DNA of 64,000 bases from Bacteroidales bacterium. Its GTDB lineage: Bacteria; Bacteroidota; Bacteroidia; Bacteroidales; UBA932. Shown here in pieces: positions 42,771 through 50,281 of this stretch. The stretch is from NCBI GenBank assembly GCA_017443845.1, contig JAFSXX010000045.1, positions 1 to 64,000 on the forward strand, in the 5' to 3' direction. The notes beneath the pieces are model-generated. The model had not been told where the DNA came from. It was given only the letters and a program-made list of their open reading frames with translations, and searched no databases. The position numbers were made by a program, and so were the translations under genes. Each line of letters begins with the position of its first letter. Within the stretch, counting starts at the first letter, position 1.

Positions 42771-43385
42771 ATGAAAAAGATTCTGTTCGTTATGTGCGCT
42801 CTCGCCGCAATGGCGCTTTCCGGATGCACGCCGAAAGAGGCTGCGCCCGCTTCTCCCACCCTCGACGAGGTTTTCACCACCCGCAGGAGCATCCGCGCCT
42901 ATGAGGCCGGCAGGACCATCTCCGAGGCTGAACTCAACGAGCTTTTCACCGCAACCCAGAATGCTCCCTCCTGGGCAAACCAGCAGCCGAGCAAGTATTA
43001 TGTAGCCGTAAGCCAGGAGAAGCACGATGCCGTGCTCGAGATGGTCGGCGGCAACAAGGAGAGGGTTCTCAACGCTCCCGTTTTCATCATATCCACCTTC
43101 GAGCAGGGCAAGTCCGGTTTCTTCAAAGGCAACCAGACCAACGAATTGGGCGACTTCTGGGGAGCCTATGACAACGGTCTGAGCAACGCCTATCTGATAC
43201 TGAAGGCAAGGGCTATGGGATTCGACACCCTGATTATGGGAATGCGCGACGCAGATGCCCTCAGGGCCCTGTTCTCGATTCCCTCGAACGAGGTCATCAC
43301 CGCCGCTATCGCCCTCGGCTACCGCGACCAGGAGCCCAGAATGCCAACCCACAGGGACCTCGACGAAGTCGTGAAATATTTCTAG
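42771..43385 (+). CDS. Nitroreductase-family lipoprotein
   Basis: A protein of 204 residues. The first 19 (MKKILFVMCALAAMALSGC, C19) form a lipoprotein signal. The mature part is a small FMN-dependent nitroreductase: TTRRSIRAYEAGRTISEAEL, the ATQNAPSWANQQPSKYYV FMN-site segment and the closing IALGYRD. Most nitroreductases are cytosolic and use NAD(P)H, so an exported one raises the question of its electron donor. Start is ATG 42771 because the signal begins there; an ATG 11 codons upstream is in frame but lies close to the -7 box. A terminator follows at 43453-43475. Confidence 0.82.
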   Translation: MKKILFVMCALAAMALSGCTPKEAAPASPTLDEVFTTRRSIRAYEAGRTISEAELNELFTATQNAPSWANQQPSKYYVAVSQEKHDAVLEMVGGNKERVLNAPVFIISTFEQGKSGFFKGNQTNELGDFWGAYDNGLSNAYLILKARAMGFDTLIMGMRDADALRALFSIPSNEVITAAIALGYRDQEPRMPTHRDLDEVVKYF

Positions 43386-43446
43386 ACGAGGGGTTCGGGG
43401 GCCGTGCCCCCGTCAAAAACGAGTGCCCTTAGGGGCACCTCAAAAC
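43385..43446. repeat. Duplicated hairpin module, copy A
   Basis: A roughly 62-base unit beginning ACGAGGGGTTCGGGGGCCGT. It holds two hairpins: CGGGGGC-CGT-GCCCCCG (43396-43412) and GTGCCC-TTAG-GGGCAC (43423-43438), and ends CACCTCAAAA. It begins on the last base of the nitroreductase stop. A near-identical copy is at 43491-43549. Confidence 0.9.
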
Positions 43447-43452
43447 AAATAC

Positions 43453-43475
43453 AGCCGCATTTCTGCGGCTTTTTT
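43453..43475 (+). terminator. Rho-independent terminator after nitroreductase
   Basis: AGCCGCA-TTTC-TGCGGCT followed by TTTTT: a 7-bp GC-rich stem and T-run on the plus strand, 67 bases after the nitroreductase stop. Confidence 0.9.
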
Positions 43476-43490
43476 AAACGTAGCGAAGCT

Positions 43491-43549
43491 ACGAGGGGTT
43501 CGGGGGCCGTGCCCCCGTCAGAAGTGAGTGCCTAAGGGCACCTCAAAAA
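43491..43549. repeat. Duplicated hairpin module, copy B
   Basis: Second copy of the module at 43385-43446, differing at only a few bases and one deletion. The same two hairpins are present. Its last bases (GGGCACCTCAAAA) also form the outer left arm of the long terminator palindrome that reaches tRNA-Cys. A small CGTAGC-GAA-GCTACG hairpin (43479-43493) precedes it. Confidence 0.9.
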
Positions 43550-43594
43550 TAAAAGCGGAGCCGATTTGGCTTCGCTTTTATTTTTGAGGTGCCC
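43536..43594 (-). terminator. Long palindromic terminator of tRNA-Cys, overlapping the tRNA
   Basis: Arms 43536-43562 and 43568-43594 are inverse complements over 27 bases with one mismatch, loop GATTT. On the minus strand the T-rich arm follows tRNA-Cys, which suits a terminator. The right arm includes the acceptor strand of the tRNA itself (43588-43594), so the downstream arm carries a copy of the tRNA 5' acceptor sequence. Confidence 0.85.
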
Positions 43595-43657
43595 AGCGGA
43601 ATTGAACCGCTCTACCTGGTTTTGCAGACCAGTGCCTAACCTCCCGGCCCGGGCACC
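43587..43657 (-). tRNA. tRNA-Cys (anticodon GCA)
   Basis: On the minus strand the 71-base gene starts GGTGCCC and ends GGGCACC plus a U discriminator, giving a perfect 7-bp acceptor. The D arm is GCC...GGC, the anticodon arm CTGGT-CTGCAAA-ACCAG with anticodon GCA, and the T arm AGCGG-TTCAATT-CCGCT. CCA is not encoded. U at the discriminator is the usual cysteine identity element. Confidence 0.95.
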
Positions 43658-43667
43658 AATGGGACGA

Positions 43668-43698
43668 CAAAGATAAGGATTTTTTTCTGAACCCCAAA
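43668..43698 (-). promoter_or_regulatory. Promoter for tRNA-Cys (-33 TTTG, -7 TATCTTTG)
   Basis: On the minus strand TTTG (43695-43698) and TATCTTTG (43668-43675) are 19 bases apart, an exact consensus match, and the -7 box ends 10 bases before the tRNA 5' end. Confidence 0.8.
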
Positions 43699-43712
43699 AA
43701 TATTGTAACCAT

Positions 43713-44573
43713 TCAGCCTTCGCCGGAAGAAGAACTTTCCCTCTCCTTCTTGGCCTCCTTGGCCTGGGCTATGAACCAGTCGAAAATCCTCAGGTGCGGG
43801 ACAAGACCCATCTTGCCGTACAGCACCTCGGGATGGAACTGCACGCCCATAATCCGTTTATTGTCCTTCCCCTCTATGGCCTCGACGATGCCGTCGCCGG
43901 CACGGGCTGTCACCCATACCTTGGAAGAGACATTCGCAACCGCATATTCGTGGCTCGAGTTGACCATCACCTTGGTTTCGCCCAGGAGGGTATAAAGGAT
44001 CGAAGTAGAATCGACTGTGATTTCGTGGATCAGGGTGTTGAGCCCGACGTTAGAGCCGTTCTGGGAGAGTTTGTGGGTAACCTCGGAGCTCGGGGCGAGC
44101 ACGGAGACGGCCTTTGTCGAACCGCCGAGGACGACATTGAGCCGCTGATGTCCGTAGCAGATTCCAAGCACGGGCTTTCCCGCATCCAATGCGGCCTGGA
44201 TCAGGTTGTTGTCACTGACCGAGCGCTTGGGCTTGCCGTCGCTGCCGTCAGCATCGCCCGACGTCGAGCCGGGAGAGATCAGGGCATCGATCTTGGCTAC
44301 ATAGGCTTCGGCTTCGGCCTTGGTAAAGCAGTAGTTGCCATTGAGGAGAATCGTTCCGCCGGCGTCACCGATGCATTTCTGATAATTGGAAAGGCCTGTG
44401 GAGGTCATTCCGCTGTGGCATATTCCGATGACGATTTTCGCAGATGGAGGAGGGACCACCGGAGTAGTAGTTGTCGTATCCTGTCCTGCTGAAGGACCTG
44501 AGGGCTCGATATCCGGATTGCAGGAAACGAGCGCAAAAGCCATTGCGGCGAGTACTGCAAATATCTTTTTCAT
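43713..44573 (-). CDS. Class-I glutamine amidotransferase/peptidase C26-like lipoprotein
   Basis: A protein of 286 residues with a lipoprotein signal ending LVSC (C18) and a Thr/Pro-rich linker (about 31-44). The mature domain is a class I amidotransferase/peptidase C26 fold: GICYGHQ with nucleophile C139 and VQFHPEV with the His-Glu pair. The closest cytosolic relatives are gamma-glutamyl-GABA hydrolases. The C-terminal tail is Lys/Glu/Ser-rich. Export implies activity on a gamma-glutamyl compound in the periplasm or at the surface, an inference. Its -7 box (44578-44585) ends only four bases from the ATG, so the mRNA may be leaderless. Confidence 0.8.
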   Translation of the reverse strand: MKKIFAVLAAMAFALVSCNPDIEPSGPSAGQDTTTTTPVVPPPSAKIVIGICHSGMTSTGLSNYQKCIGDAGGTILLNGNYCFTKAEAEAYVAKIDALISPGSTSGDADGSDGKPKRSVSDNNLIQAALDAGKPVLGICYGHQRLNVVLGGSTKAVSVLAPSSEVTHKLSQNGSNVGLNTLIHEITVDSTSILYTLLGETKVMVNSSHEYAVANVSSKVWVTARAGDGIVEAIEGKDNKRIMGVQFHPEVLYGKMGLVPHLRIFDWFIAQAKEAKKERESSSSGEG

Positions 44574-44577
44574 ATGG

Positions 44578-44585
44578 CAAACTTA
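44578..44585 (-). promoter_or_regulatory. -7 box TAAGTTTG (minus) for C26-like lipoprotein
   Basis: CAAACTTA on the plus strand reads TAAGTTTG on the minus strand and ends four bases before the ATG (44571-44573). Confidence 0.55.
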
Positions 44586-44598
44586 CTCCTTTTTTTCC

Positions 44599-44606
44599 TA
44601 CTTTTG
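44599..44606 (+). promoter_or_regulatory. -7 box TACTTTTG for dtd operon
   Basis: TACTTTTG lies 21 bases before the GTG start of dtd and faces away from the minus box at 44578-44585, making a compact divergent promoter. Confidence 0.55.
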
Positions 44607-44627
44607 TAAAAATCTTTACCGAAACAA

Positions 44628-45080
44628 GTGAGAATCGTCGTCCAGCGCGCATCCCAAGCCTCGGTAACCGTCTCAGGCGAGACGGTCGCCTCCATAGGCA
44701 AGGGCCTTTTCATACTCGTAGGAGTCGAGACCGGAGACACCTTGGAAGATGCCAGGTGGCTCTCCGCCAAGGCCGCCGCCCTGAGGATATTCGACGATGC
44801 TGACGGGGTGATGAACGTCAATGTCTCCGATGCGGGAGGCGAACTCCTGGCCGTATCGCAGTTCACCCTGACGGCCTCGACAAAAAAAGGCAACCGCCCC
44901 TCTTACTACCGCGCCGCCGGGCACGAGACCGCCGTCCCTCTTTACGAAGAGTTCTGCCGGCTGCTCTCCGAAGCCGCGGGAAAGCCTGTCCAGAAAGGCA
45001 TTTTCGGCGCGGAGATGATGTGTTCCCTGGTCAACGACGGCCCCGTGACCATAATAATTGACAGCCGCCTCAAAGAATAA
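44628..45080 (+). CDS. dtd: D-aminoacyl-tRNA deacylase
   Basis: A protein of 150 residues starting at GTG 44628 (MRIVVQRASQASVTV, the universal DTD opening). The SQFTL and NDGPVT motifs that form the cross-subunit active site are present. DTD removes D-amino acids and glycine from tRNAs. The gene is first of a unit with DUF2461 and guaA; the stop shares a base with the next ATG (TAATG). Confidence 0.95.
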   Translation: MRIVVQRASQASVTVSGETVASIGKGLFILVGVETGDTLEDARWLSAKAAALRIFDDADGVMNVNVSDAGGELLAVSQFTLTASTKKGNRPSYYRAAGHETAVPLYEEFCRLLSEAAGKPVQKGIFGAEMMCSLVNDGPVTIIIDSRLKE

Positions 45081-45763
45081 TGGAACAGATACTGGAATTC
45101 CTCGAGCAACTCAGGCAGAACAACAACAAGTTCTGGTTCGACGCCCACAGGGCGGAATACCTGCAGGCCAAGAATACCTTCAACGAAATTGCGGTCCGGC
45201 TTATCCAGGGCATCCGCAAGTTCGACCCGTCGATAGGGCCGCTGACCATCCAGGACTGCTCTTTCCGAATCAACCGCGACATCCGATTCTCCAAGGACAA
45301 ATCCCCCTACAAGACCCACTTCGGGCTCTTTGTCTGCCCCGGAGGCAAGAAATCGGGCTTCAGCGGCTACTACTTCCACGTAACCCCGGAGAACGGGGAA
45401 TCTCAATTCGAAGTGCCGCTTCTCGCAGCCGGAGACTATATCTGCGACCCCAAGGTGCTCCGCATCCTGAGGGAGGACATCGAGCTGGGCGGCGACGAAT
45501 TCGACTCCATAGTCAAATCGGCCGGAAGGCGCTGGTATCTCGACAAATCGCAGTCGCTGAAGCGCGTCCCGCAGGGTTTCACAGCCGGCGGACCCAACGA
45601 CGAATACCTCAAGCTCCGGAATTTCTGCCTGATGACCGTCCTGGACAGGGAATTCCTCACTTCCCCCGACCTTGTGGACAATCTGCTGAAGCTCTTCAAG
45701 AAGACAAAGCCCTTCGTAGCCTACGTCAACAGGGCCATCGAGTACTCCCGCGAAGAAGAATAA
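45080..45763 (+). CDS. DUF2461 (TIGR02453) family protein
   Basis: A protein of 227 residues. NNNKFWFDAHRAEY near the start and FRINRDIRFSKDKSPYKTHFG in the middle are the signature of the DUF2461/TIGR02453 family. No signal peptide is seen. The family is widespread and its function is not established. It starts on the last base of dtd and is followed by guaA after 24 bases. Confidence 0.88.
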   Translation: MEQILEFLEQLRQNNNKFWFDAHRAEYLQAKNTFNEIAVRLIQGIRKFDPSIGPLTIQDCSFRINRDIRFSKDKSPYKTHFGLFVCPGGKKSGFSGYYFHVTPENGESQFEVPLLAAGDYICDPKVLRILREDIELGGDEFDSIVKSAGRRWYLDKSQSLKRVPQGFTAGGPNDEYLKLRNFCLMTVLDREFLTSPDLVDNLLKLFKKTKPFVAYVNRAIEYSREEE

Positions 45764-45787
45764 CGAAACCAAACTGAAACCATATAT

Positions 45788-47314
45788 ATGAACAACAGTC
45801 AGAAAATAATAATCCTCGACTTCGGTTCCCAGACGACGCAGCTTATCGCCAGAAGGGTGCGCGAGCTCCGCACATTCTGCGAAATACTGCCCTACAACAA
45901 ATTCCCCGAGGATACCGACGGAGTGATAGGAGTCATCCTCAGCGGCTCGCCCCTGAGCGTATATGACCCCTCGGCCTTCAAAATCGACCTGAGCGCTATC
46001 CGCGGCCGCTTCCCCGTGCTCGGAATATGCTACGGAGCGCAATACATCAGCCACACCCTCGGAGGCAAGGTGGAGGCCGCCGGCACCCGTGAATACGGCC
46101 GCGCGAACCTCTGCGACCTCGAAAAGTCACCGCTGCTCGAGGGCATCGGGGAAGGTTCGCAGGTATGGATGAGCCACGGCGACACCATCACCGCCATCCC
46201 CGCCGGTTTCAGGCGCATCGCCTCGACCCAGAAGGTGCGCTTCGCCGCCTTCGAATCGGAGAGCGAACCCGTCTGGGGAGTGCAGTTCCACCCCGAGGTG
46301 GCCCACTCCACCGACGGCAAGAAACTGCTTGAGAACTTCGTGGTAGGCATCTGCGGAAGCCGCCAGGAGTGGAGCCCCGCCTCCTTCGTGAGCAGCACGG
46401 TGGCCGAACTCAAGGCTGAACTCGGCAACGACCGCGTCATCCTCGGCCTCAGCGGCGGAGTCGATTCCTCGGTAGCCGCCGTCCTCCTCTCGAGAGCCAT
46501 AGGCGACAACCTCACCTGCATCTTCGTGAACCACGGCCTTCTCCGCAAGAACGAATACGAATCGGTGATAGCCAACTACTCCGGCCTCGGAGTCAACATT
46601 ATAGGCGTGGACGCGAGCGAGACCTTCCTCAACGCCCTCGAGGGCGTCACTGATCCCGAGCAGAAGCGCAAGATCATAGGCCGCCTCTTCGTAGAGACCT
46701 TCAACGCAGAGGCATCCAAGATAAAAGATGCCCGCTGGCTCGCCCAGGGCACCATTTACCCCGACCGCATCGAGAGCCTCAACATCACCGGCAAGACCAT
46801 CAAGAGCCACCACAACGTGGGAGGCCTGCCCAAGGAGATGAACCTCAAACTCTGCGAGCCGCTCAAATGGCTCTTTAAGGATGAAGTCCGCGAGGTTGGC
46901 CTCGAGCTCGGAATTCCCCGCGAACTGGTATTCCGCCATCCCTTCCCGGGTCCGGGCCTCGCAATCCGGATCCTGGGTGCTGTGGACCGCGAGAGCGTCC
47001 GCATCGCGCAGGAGGCCGACGACATATTCATCGGCGCGCTGCGCCGCCACGGCCTCTACGACAAGATCTGGCAGGCTGGAGTCATCCTGCTTCCCAACAA
47101 GACTGTCGGAGTCATGGGCGATGAGCGTACCTATGAGCAGGCCGTCGTACTCCGCGCAGTGACCAGTTCCGACGCAATGACTGCCGACTGGGCCGACCTC
47201 CCCCACTCCTTCCTCGCCGAGGTCAGCAACGACATTATCCGCAACGTCAAGGGCGTCAACCGCGTCTGCTACGACATCTCCTCGAAACCGCCGGCAACGA
47301 TCGAGTGGGAGTAA
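45788..47314 (+). CDS. guaA: GMP synthase (glutamine-hydrolysing)
   Basis: A protein of 508 residues. The N-terminal glutaminase has GICYGAQ (C81) and the FHPEVAHS His-Glu site; the ATP-pyrophosphatase domain has [10 protein letters not shown] and the C-terminal dimerisation domain ends in PATIEWE. It aminates XMP to GMP. It follows DUF2461 and ends at a bidirectional terminator (47323-47356). Length and domain order are normal. Confidence 0.97.
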   Translation: MNNSQKIIILDFGSQTTQLIARRVRELRTFCEILPYNKFPEDTDGVIGVILSGSPLSVYDPSAFKIDLSAIRGRFPVLGICYGAQYISHTLGGKVEAAGTREYGRANLCDLEKSPLLEGIGEGSQVWMSHGDTITAIPAGFRRIASTQKVRFAAFESESEPVWGVQFHPEVAHSTDGKKLLENFVVGICGSRQEWSPASFVSSTVAELKAELGNDRVILGLSGGVDSSVAAVLLSRAIGDNLTCIFVNHGLLRKNEYESVIANYSGLGVNIIGVDASETFLNALEGVTDPEQKRKIIGRLFVETFNAEASKIKDARWLAQGTIYPDRIESLNITGKTIKSHHNVGGLPKEMNLKLCEPLKWLFKDEVREVGLELGIPRELVFRHPFPGPGLAIRILGAVDRESVRIAQEADDIFIGALRRHGLYDKIWQAGVILLPNKTVGVMGDERTYEQAVVLRAVTSSDAMTADWADLPHSFLAEVSNDIIRNVKGVNRVCYDISSKPPATIEWE

Positions 47315-47322
47315 TGGAGACA

Positions 47323-47356
47323 AAAAAACGCAGGAGCAAAAACTCCTGCGTTTTTT
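47323..47356. terminator. Bidirectional terminator between guaA and OmpA-like gene
   Basis: AAAAAACGCAGGAG (47323-47336) pairs with CTCCTGCGTTTTTT (47343-47356) across CAAAAA. T-runs on both strands suit termination in both directions, after guaA on plus and after the OmpA-like gene on minus. Confidence 0.92.
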
Positions 47357-47375
47357 ATCGTTTAAGCGTATATGA

Positions 47376-48551
47376 CTAGCGGGTAACGCAGACAGCTACG
47401 CGGTTCTCCTCGCGGACGCTGGAAACCTGCTCGGTGTCGCCGACATACTTGACGGTGATGCGGTCAGCGCTGATGCCTGCATCGGTAAGAGCCTTAGCCA
47501 CGCGCTCCGCACGCTGCTGCGAGAGGGTCATATTGCGCTTTGCGGTACCGGTCTGCTTGTCAGCATAGCCTGTAACGGTTACGACAGCCTCGGGATACTT
47601 GTTCATAAGGGCGACGACATTGTCAACCTTGACACTCTCGGCCTTCTTGATGACAGACTTGTTGAGGTCGAAATAGACATTCTCGACCGATGCGCGTGCC
47701 TCGGCGGCAGCCTTCTCGGCAGCAGCCTTGGCTGCGGCAGCCTCAGCTGCTGCCTTTTCTGCTGCGAGCTTCTCAGCGGCAGCCTTCTCGGCAGCTGCTT
47801 TCTCTGCGGCGAGTTTCTCAGCGGCAGCCCTTTCAGCGGCAGCCTTCTCTGCAGCCCTTGCAGCCTCGAGAGCGGCAGCCTCAGCGGCAGCGGCGCTTGC
47901 GATGGCAGCCTTCCTCTTGGCATTTGCGCCGATGTTGAACTTCAGGCCTGCGAGAGCAGCGAAGTTGTCATCCCACTGGAAGGGTTTCTTCCAATTGAGG
48001 ACGCCACCTGCGAAGATCCTGTTGTCATCCTTGGTATTGAACTGGTTGCCGAGCATATTGTCCTGAAGCTCGAGACCCAGGGTTACGAGGTCGCTGAGGC
48101 GGAAATTGACGCCGAGACCGCCGCGTACTCCGACGCCAATCTTGTTTGCTACGTCCTCTACTTTGAAACGGTCGTAAACCGCACCGCCGAGGAAGAGATA
48201 GGGATTGACAATCCTCTTGGGACCATATTTGAAAATATTGATAATGTCGATGGTTGCATCGAGGCCGAGCTGGCCGTAATTGAACCTGTGGGCGCCGTTT
48301 CCTTCAGGGAAGTTGGCAATGGGGCCGCTGAGGGTTCCGCGGAGTCCGAATACCGGAGTAAAATCGTATCCGAGGTTGAGGGCCGCGTTGGGGGTGATGT
48401 GCTTGAAGTGCCCCATATTCCAATAATTGGAAGTTGTATAATTGGCTCCACCCTGAAGGCCAAAGTACCAACCGGGATAGAATGTATCCTGTGCTTTAAC
48501 GGTCGAAGCGAGGACGACGAACGACACTAATGCGATAAATATCTTTTTCAT
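47376..48551 (-). CDS. OmpA-family outer-membrane protein with Ala/Lys/Glu helix linker
   Basis: A protein of 391 residues. Signal peptide MKKIFIALVSFVVLASTVKA; an eight-stranded-barrel-like domain (about 21-212); a 76-residue linker of AAAEK-type repeats (213-288); and the OmpA C-terminal domain from 289, with YFDLNKS and the peptidoglycan-binding segment LSQQRAERVAKAL...NRVAVCVTR. It links outer membrane and peptidoglycan. The linker should form one long charged helix. A -7 box stands at 48571-48578. It is followed by the terminator at 47323-47356. Confidence 0.92.
   Translation of the reverse strand: MKKIFIALVSFVVLASTVKAQDTFYPGWYFGLQGGANYTTSNYWNMGHFKHITPNAALNLGYDFTPVFGLRGTLSGPIANFPEGNGAHRFNYGQLGLDATIDIINIFKYGPKRIVNPYLFLGGAVYDRFKVEDVANKIGVGVRGGLGVNFRLSDLVTLGLELQDNMLGNQFNTKDDNRIFAGGVLNWKKPFQWDDNFAALAGLKFNIGANAKRKAAIASAAAAEAAALEAARAAEKAAAERAAAEKLAAEKAAAEKAAAEKLAAEKAAAEAAAAKAAAEKAAAEARASVENVYFDLNKSVIKKAESVKVDNVVALMNKYPEAVVTVTGYADKQTGTAKRNMTLSQQRAERVAKALTDAGISADRITVKYVGDTEQVSSVREENRVAVCVTR
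47688..47915. repeat. Ala/Glu/Lys codon repeats in OmpA-like gene
   Basis: About 228 bases of GC-rich near-repeats (units around GCAGCCTTCTC and GCGAGCTTCTC on the plus strand) encode the (AAAEK)n/(LAAEK)n linker. Such repeats can change copy number by slippage. Confidence 0.8.
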
Positions 48552-48570
48552 ATTCTTTTGTTTTGGCGCG

Positions 48571-48578
48571 CAAATATA
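48571..48578 (-). promoter_or_regulatory. -7 box TATATTTG (minus) for OmpA-like gene
   Basis: CAAATATA on the plus strand; ends 19 bases before the ATG. A -33 TTTG at the normal distance is not seen, but the region is AT-rich. Confidence 0.55.
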
Positions 48579-48606
48579 TAAAATCTTGCTTATTTTATAA
48601 AAAAAA

Positions 48607-49167
48607 TCAAAGCAGCAGCGAAACCCCTACGACGAAATCGGTCGGGTGCGCCGCGAGATACGAAGCATACTCTCCCTTGAACTCGTTGATGAAGCCGTGC
48701 TCATATCCCAGATGGATCCGGAGACGGTCGTAAAGGTCGAGTCCGACACCGCCTGCCGCATATACATTGTACTGCTTCATGCGGATATCCTCGAAGGCTA
48801 CTTTGAGATTGTCGGAGCCGTTGTCGGAAAATCTGTAGCAGAACTCGGGTCCCAGGAAGAGGAAGAGCTTGAAATCGGTATCCGAAACGAATATCAGCTT
48901 GCCCGCCACGGGAATCTTCGCGTAGGCCTTGTTACGGGGCAGCGAGAATCCGGCCTGCGCCTTCGTGAGAATCGAGAAATAGCGGTTCACCGGCATATCC
49001 ACGCCGACCTCCACGAAAGCGCCGTTGTAGAAATTCCTGGTAGTCTCGACATCGGCCATCTTCTCCTGGACAGCGGTATTGCAATATCCTGCGCCCAGTG
49101 AAAATTTCTGCGCTCCAGCCAGCGTGCAGCAGAGCAGCGCCGCCGTAATAATCAGCAATCTTTTCAT
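48607..49167 (-). CDS. Small outer-membrane beta-barrel protein
   Basis: A protein of 186 residues with signal peptide MKRLLIITAALLCCTLAGAQ and alternating aromatic/polar strands ending GVSLLL, an eight-stranded OMP/opacity-type pattern. It has no peptidoglycan-binding domain. Function unknown. It lies 55 bases upstream of the OmpA-like gene with its own promoter, so it is a separate unit. Confidence 0.75.
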   Translation of the reverse strand: MKRLLIITAALLCCTLAGAQKFSLGAGYCNTAVQEKMADVETTRNFYNGAFVEVGVDMPVNRYFSILTKAQAGFSLPRNKAYAKIPVAGKLIFVSDTDFKLFLFLGPEFCYRFSDNGSDNLKVAFEDIRMKQYNVYAAGGVGLDLYDRLRIHLGYEHGFINEFKGEYASYLAAHPTDFVVGVSLLL

Positions 49168-49187
49168 CTTTGTGATATTTTACGGAG

Positions 49188-49219
49188 GCAAAATTAATCA
49201 GTATTGACAAAAATTGCAA
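49188..49219 (-). promoter_or_regulatory. Promoter TTG-N21-TAATTTTG for small barrel gene
   Basis: On the minus strand TTG (49217-49219) and TAATTTTG (49188-49195) are 21 bases apart. The ATG follows about 20 bases later. Confidence 0.65.
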
Positions 49220-49221
49220 CC

Positions 49222-49863
49222 CTACAGGCTGGAAGGCAGGGAGTGCAGCAGCGAATCGATGACTCCGAACGAGCGTTCCGCCATCGATTGCCAGAAGTCG
49301 GTGTAGTTCTTCAGCTGCTGGCCGTCGTCGTGGCTGTCGCTGATGATGCGGAAACTGAGGAACGGGACATCGAAAATATGGCACACGTGCGCGATGGCGG
49401 CCGATTCCATATCCACCGCCAGCGCATCGGGATAGAGCATTTTCTGGCGCCGGTCCTCAACCTCGCTGAGGTAGAACTGGTCGCCTGTGATGATGAGTCC
49501 GCTGTGGAGGTCGGGAGCGCAGCCACGCGCGGCCTCCAGAAGCACGGGATGGGCGGCGAAGCGCTGCGGGAACCCCTCCACCATCCCGAGGGGCGTCTCT
49601 CCCCCGCACCAGACATCGTGGTATGCGGTTTTCGCCCCGATCACCACCGCCCCCTCGCGGATATCGCTGTTGAGGCTTCCGGCCACACCGGCGTTGATGA
49701 TGCAGTCGGGCGCATAATCGTATATCAGCCGGGTCGTAGCCACTGCGGCATTGACCTTTCCCATCCCTGAAAGGATGCACCTGATCTCGTTCTGGTTCCC
49801 AAAATCGGCAGCCGCCACAAGGTCGAGCTCCGACTTCATCGCGCATATTATGCCTACCTTCAT
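49222..49863 (-). CDS. mtnN: 5'-methylthioadenosine/S-adenosylhomocysteine nucleosidase
   Basis: A protein of 213 residues of the PNP/UDP phosphorylase family, with IICAMKSEL at the start, SGMGKVNAA, and DMESAAIAHV plus the following ISD that supply the ribose-binding Glu and catalytic Asp. It splits MTA and SAH in methionine salvage and the activated-methyl cycle. It is the last gene of the right-hand run and lies four bases after the ACT protein. Confidence 0.93.
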   Translation of the reverse strand: MKVGIICAMKSELDLVAAADFGNQNEIRCILSGMGKVNAAVATTRLIYDYAPDCIINAGVAGSLNSDIREGAVVIGAKTAYHDVWCGGETPLGMVEGFPQRFAAHPVLLEAARGCAPDLHSGLIITGDQFYLSEVEDRRQKMLYPDALAVDMESAAIAHVCHIFDVPFLSFRIISDSHDDGQQLKNYTDFWQSMAERSFGVIDSLLHSLPSSL

Positions 49864-49867
49864 ACCG

Positions 49868-50269
49868 TCAGACCTCCGCTAGTGTCAATCCGTTGGAAGA
49901 GACGATTTCCACCGCCCTGTCACTGTCGTTCGTGCGGAAAACCAGGAAGGGTTCGCCGCTGATTATCGCGGAGTAGAGGTATGCGATATCGACCCCGGCC
50001 GAGGCGAACATAGCCACTATGCCGGCAGCCGAACCGGGCTGGTCGTCCATCCTCACGGCGAAAACCCGGGTTATGGAGGAGACGAAGCCCGCGCCGCGGA
50101 GCGCCTCGCAGGCCCCTTCCGGATCGTCGCAGATCATCCTGCATATTCCATACTCGGCCGTATCGGCTATGCTGATGGCATAGAGCTGCATTCCGGCCTT
50201 CTTGAGGGTCTCGAGCACGCCGACCACGGTGCCGGCCTTATTCTCTATAAAAACTGATACTTGCTTCAT
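49868..50269 (-). CDS. Tandem ACT-domain protein
   Basis: A protein of 133 residues made of two ACT repeats (about 3-66 and 70-131): VSVFIENKAGTVVGVLETL and VFAVRMDDQPGSAAGIVAMF open them. ACT pairs bind amino acids. Stand-alone tandem ACT proteins next to paaK are common and probably sense an aromatic or related amino acid; ligand is not known. Lies between paaK (12 bases) and mtnN (4 bases). Confidence 0.85.
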   Translation of the reverse strand: MKQVSVFIENKAGTVVGVLETLKKAGMQLYAISIADTAEYGICRMICDDPEGACEALRGAGFVSSITRVFAVRMDDQPGSAAGIVAMFASAGVDIAYLYSAIISGEPFLVFRTNDSDRAVEIVSSNGLTLAEV

Positions 50270-50281
50270 ATCGGTATTCTG

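Noticed and set aside
47688-47915. Possible CRISPR-like or tandem noncoding repeats
   Set aside because: They are in frame in the OmpA-like gene and encode an Ala/Glu/Lys helix.
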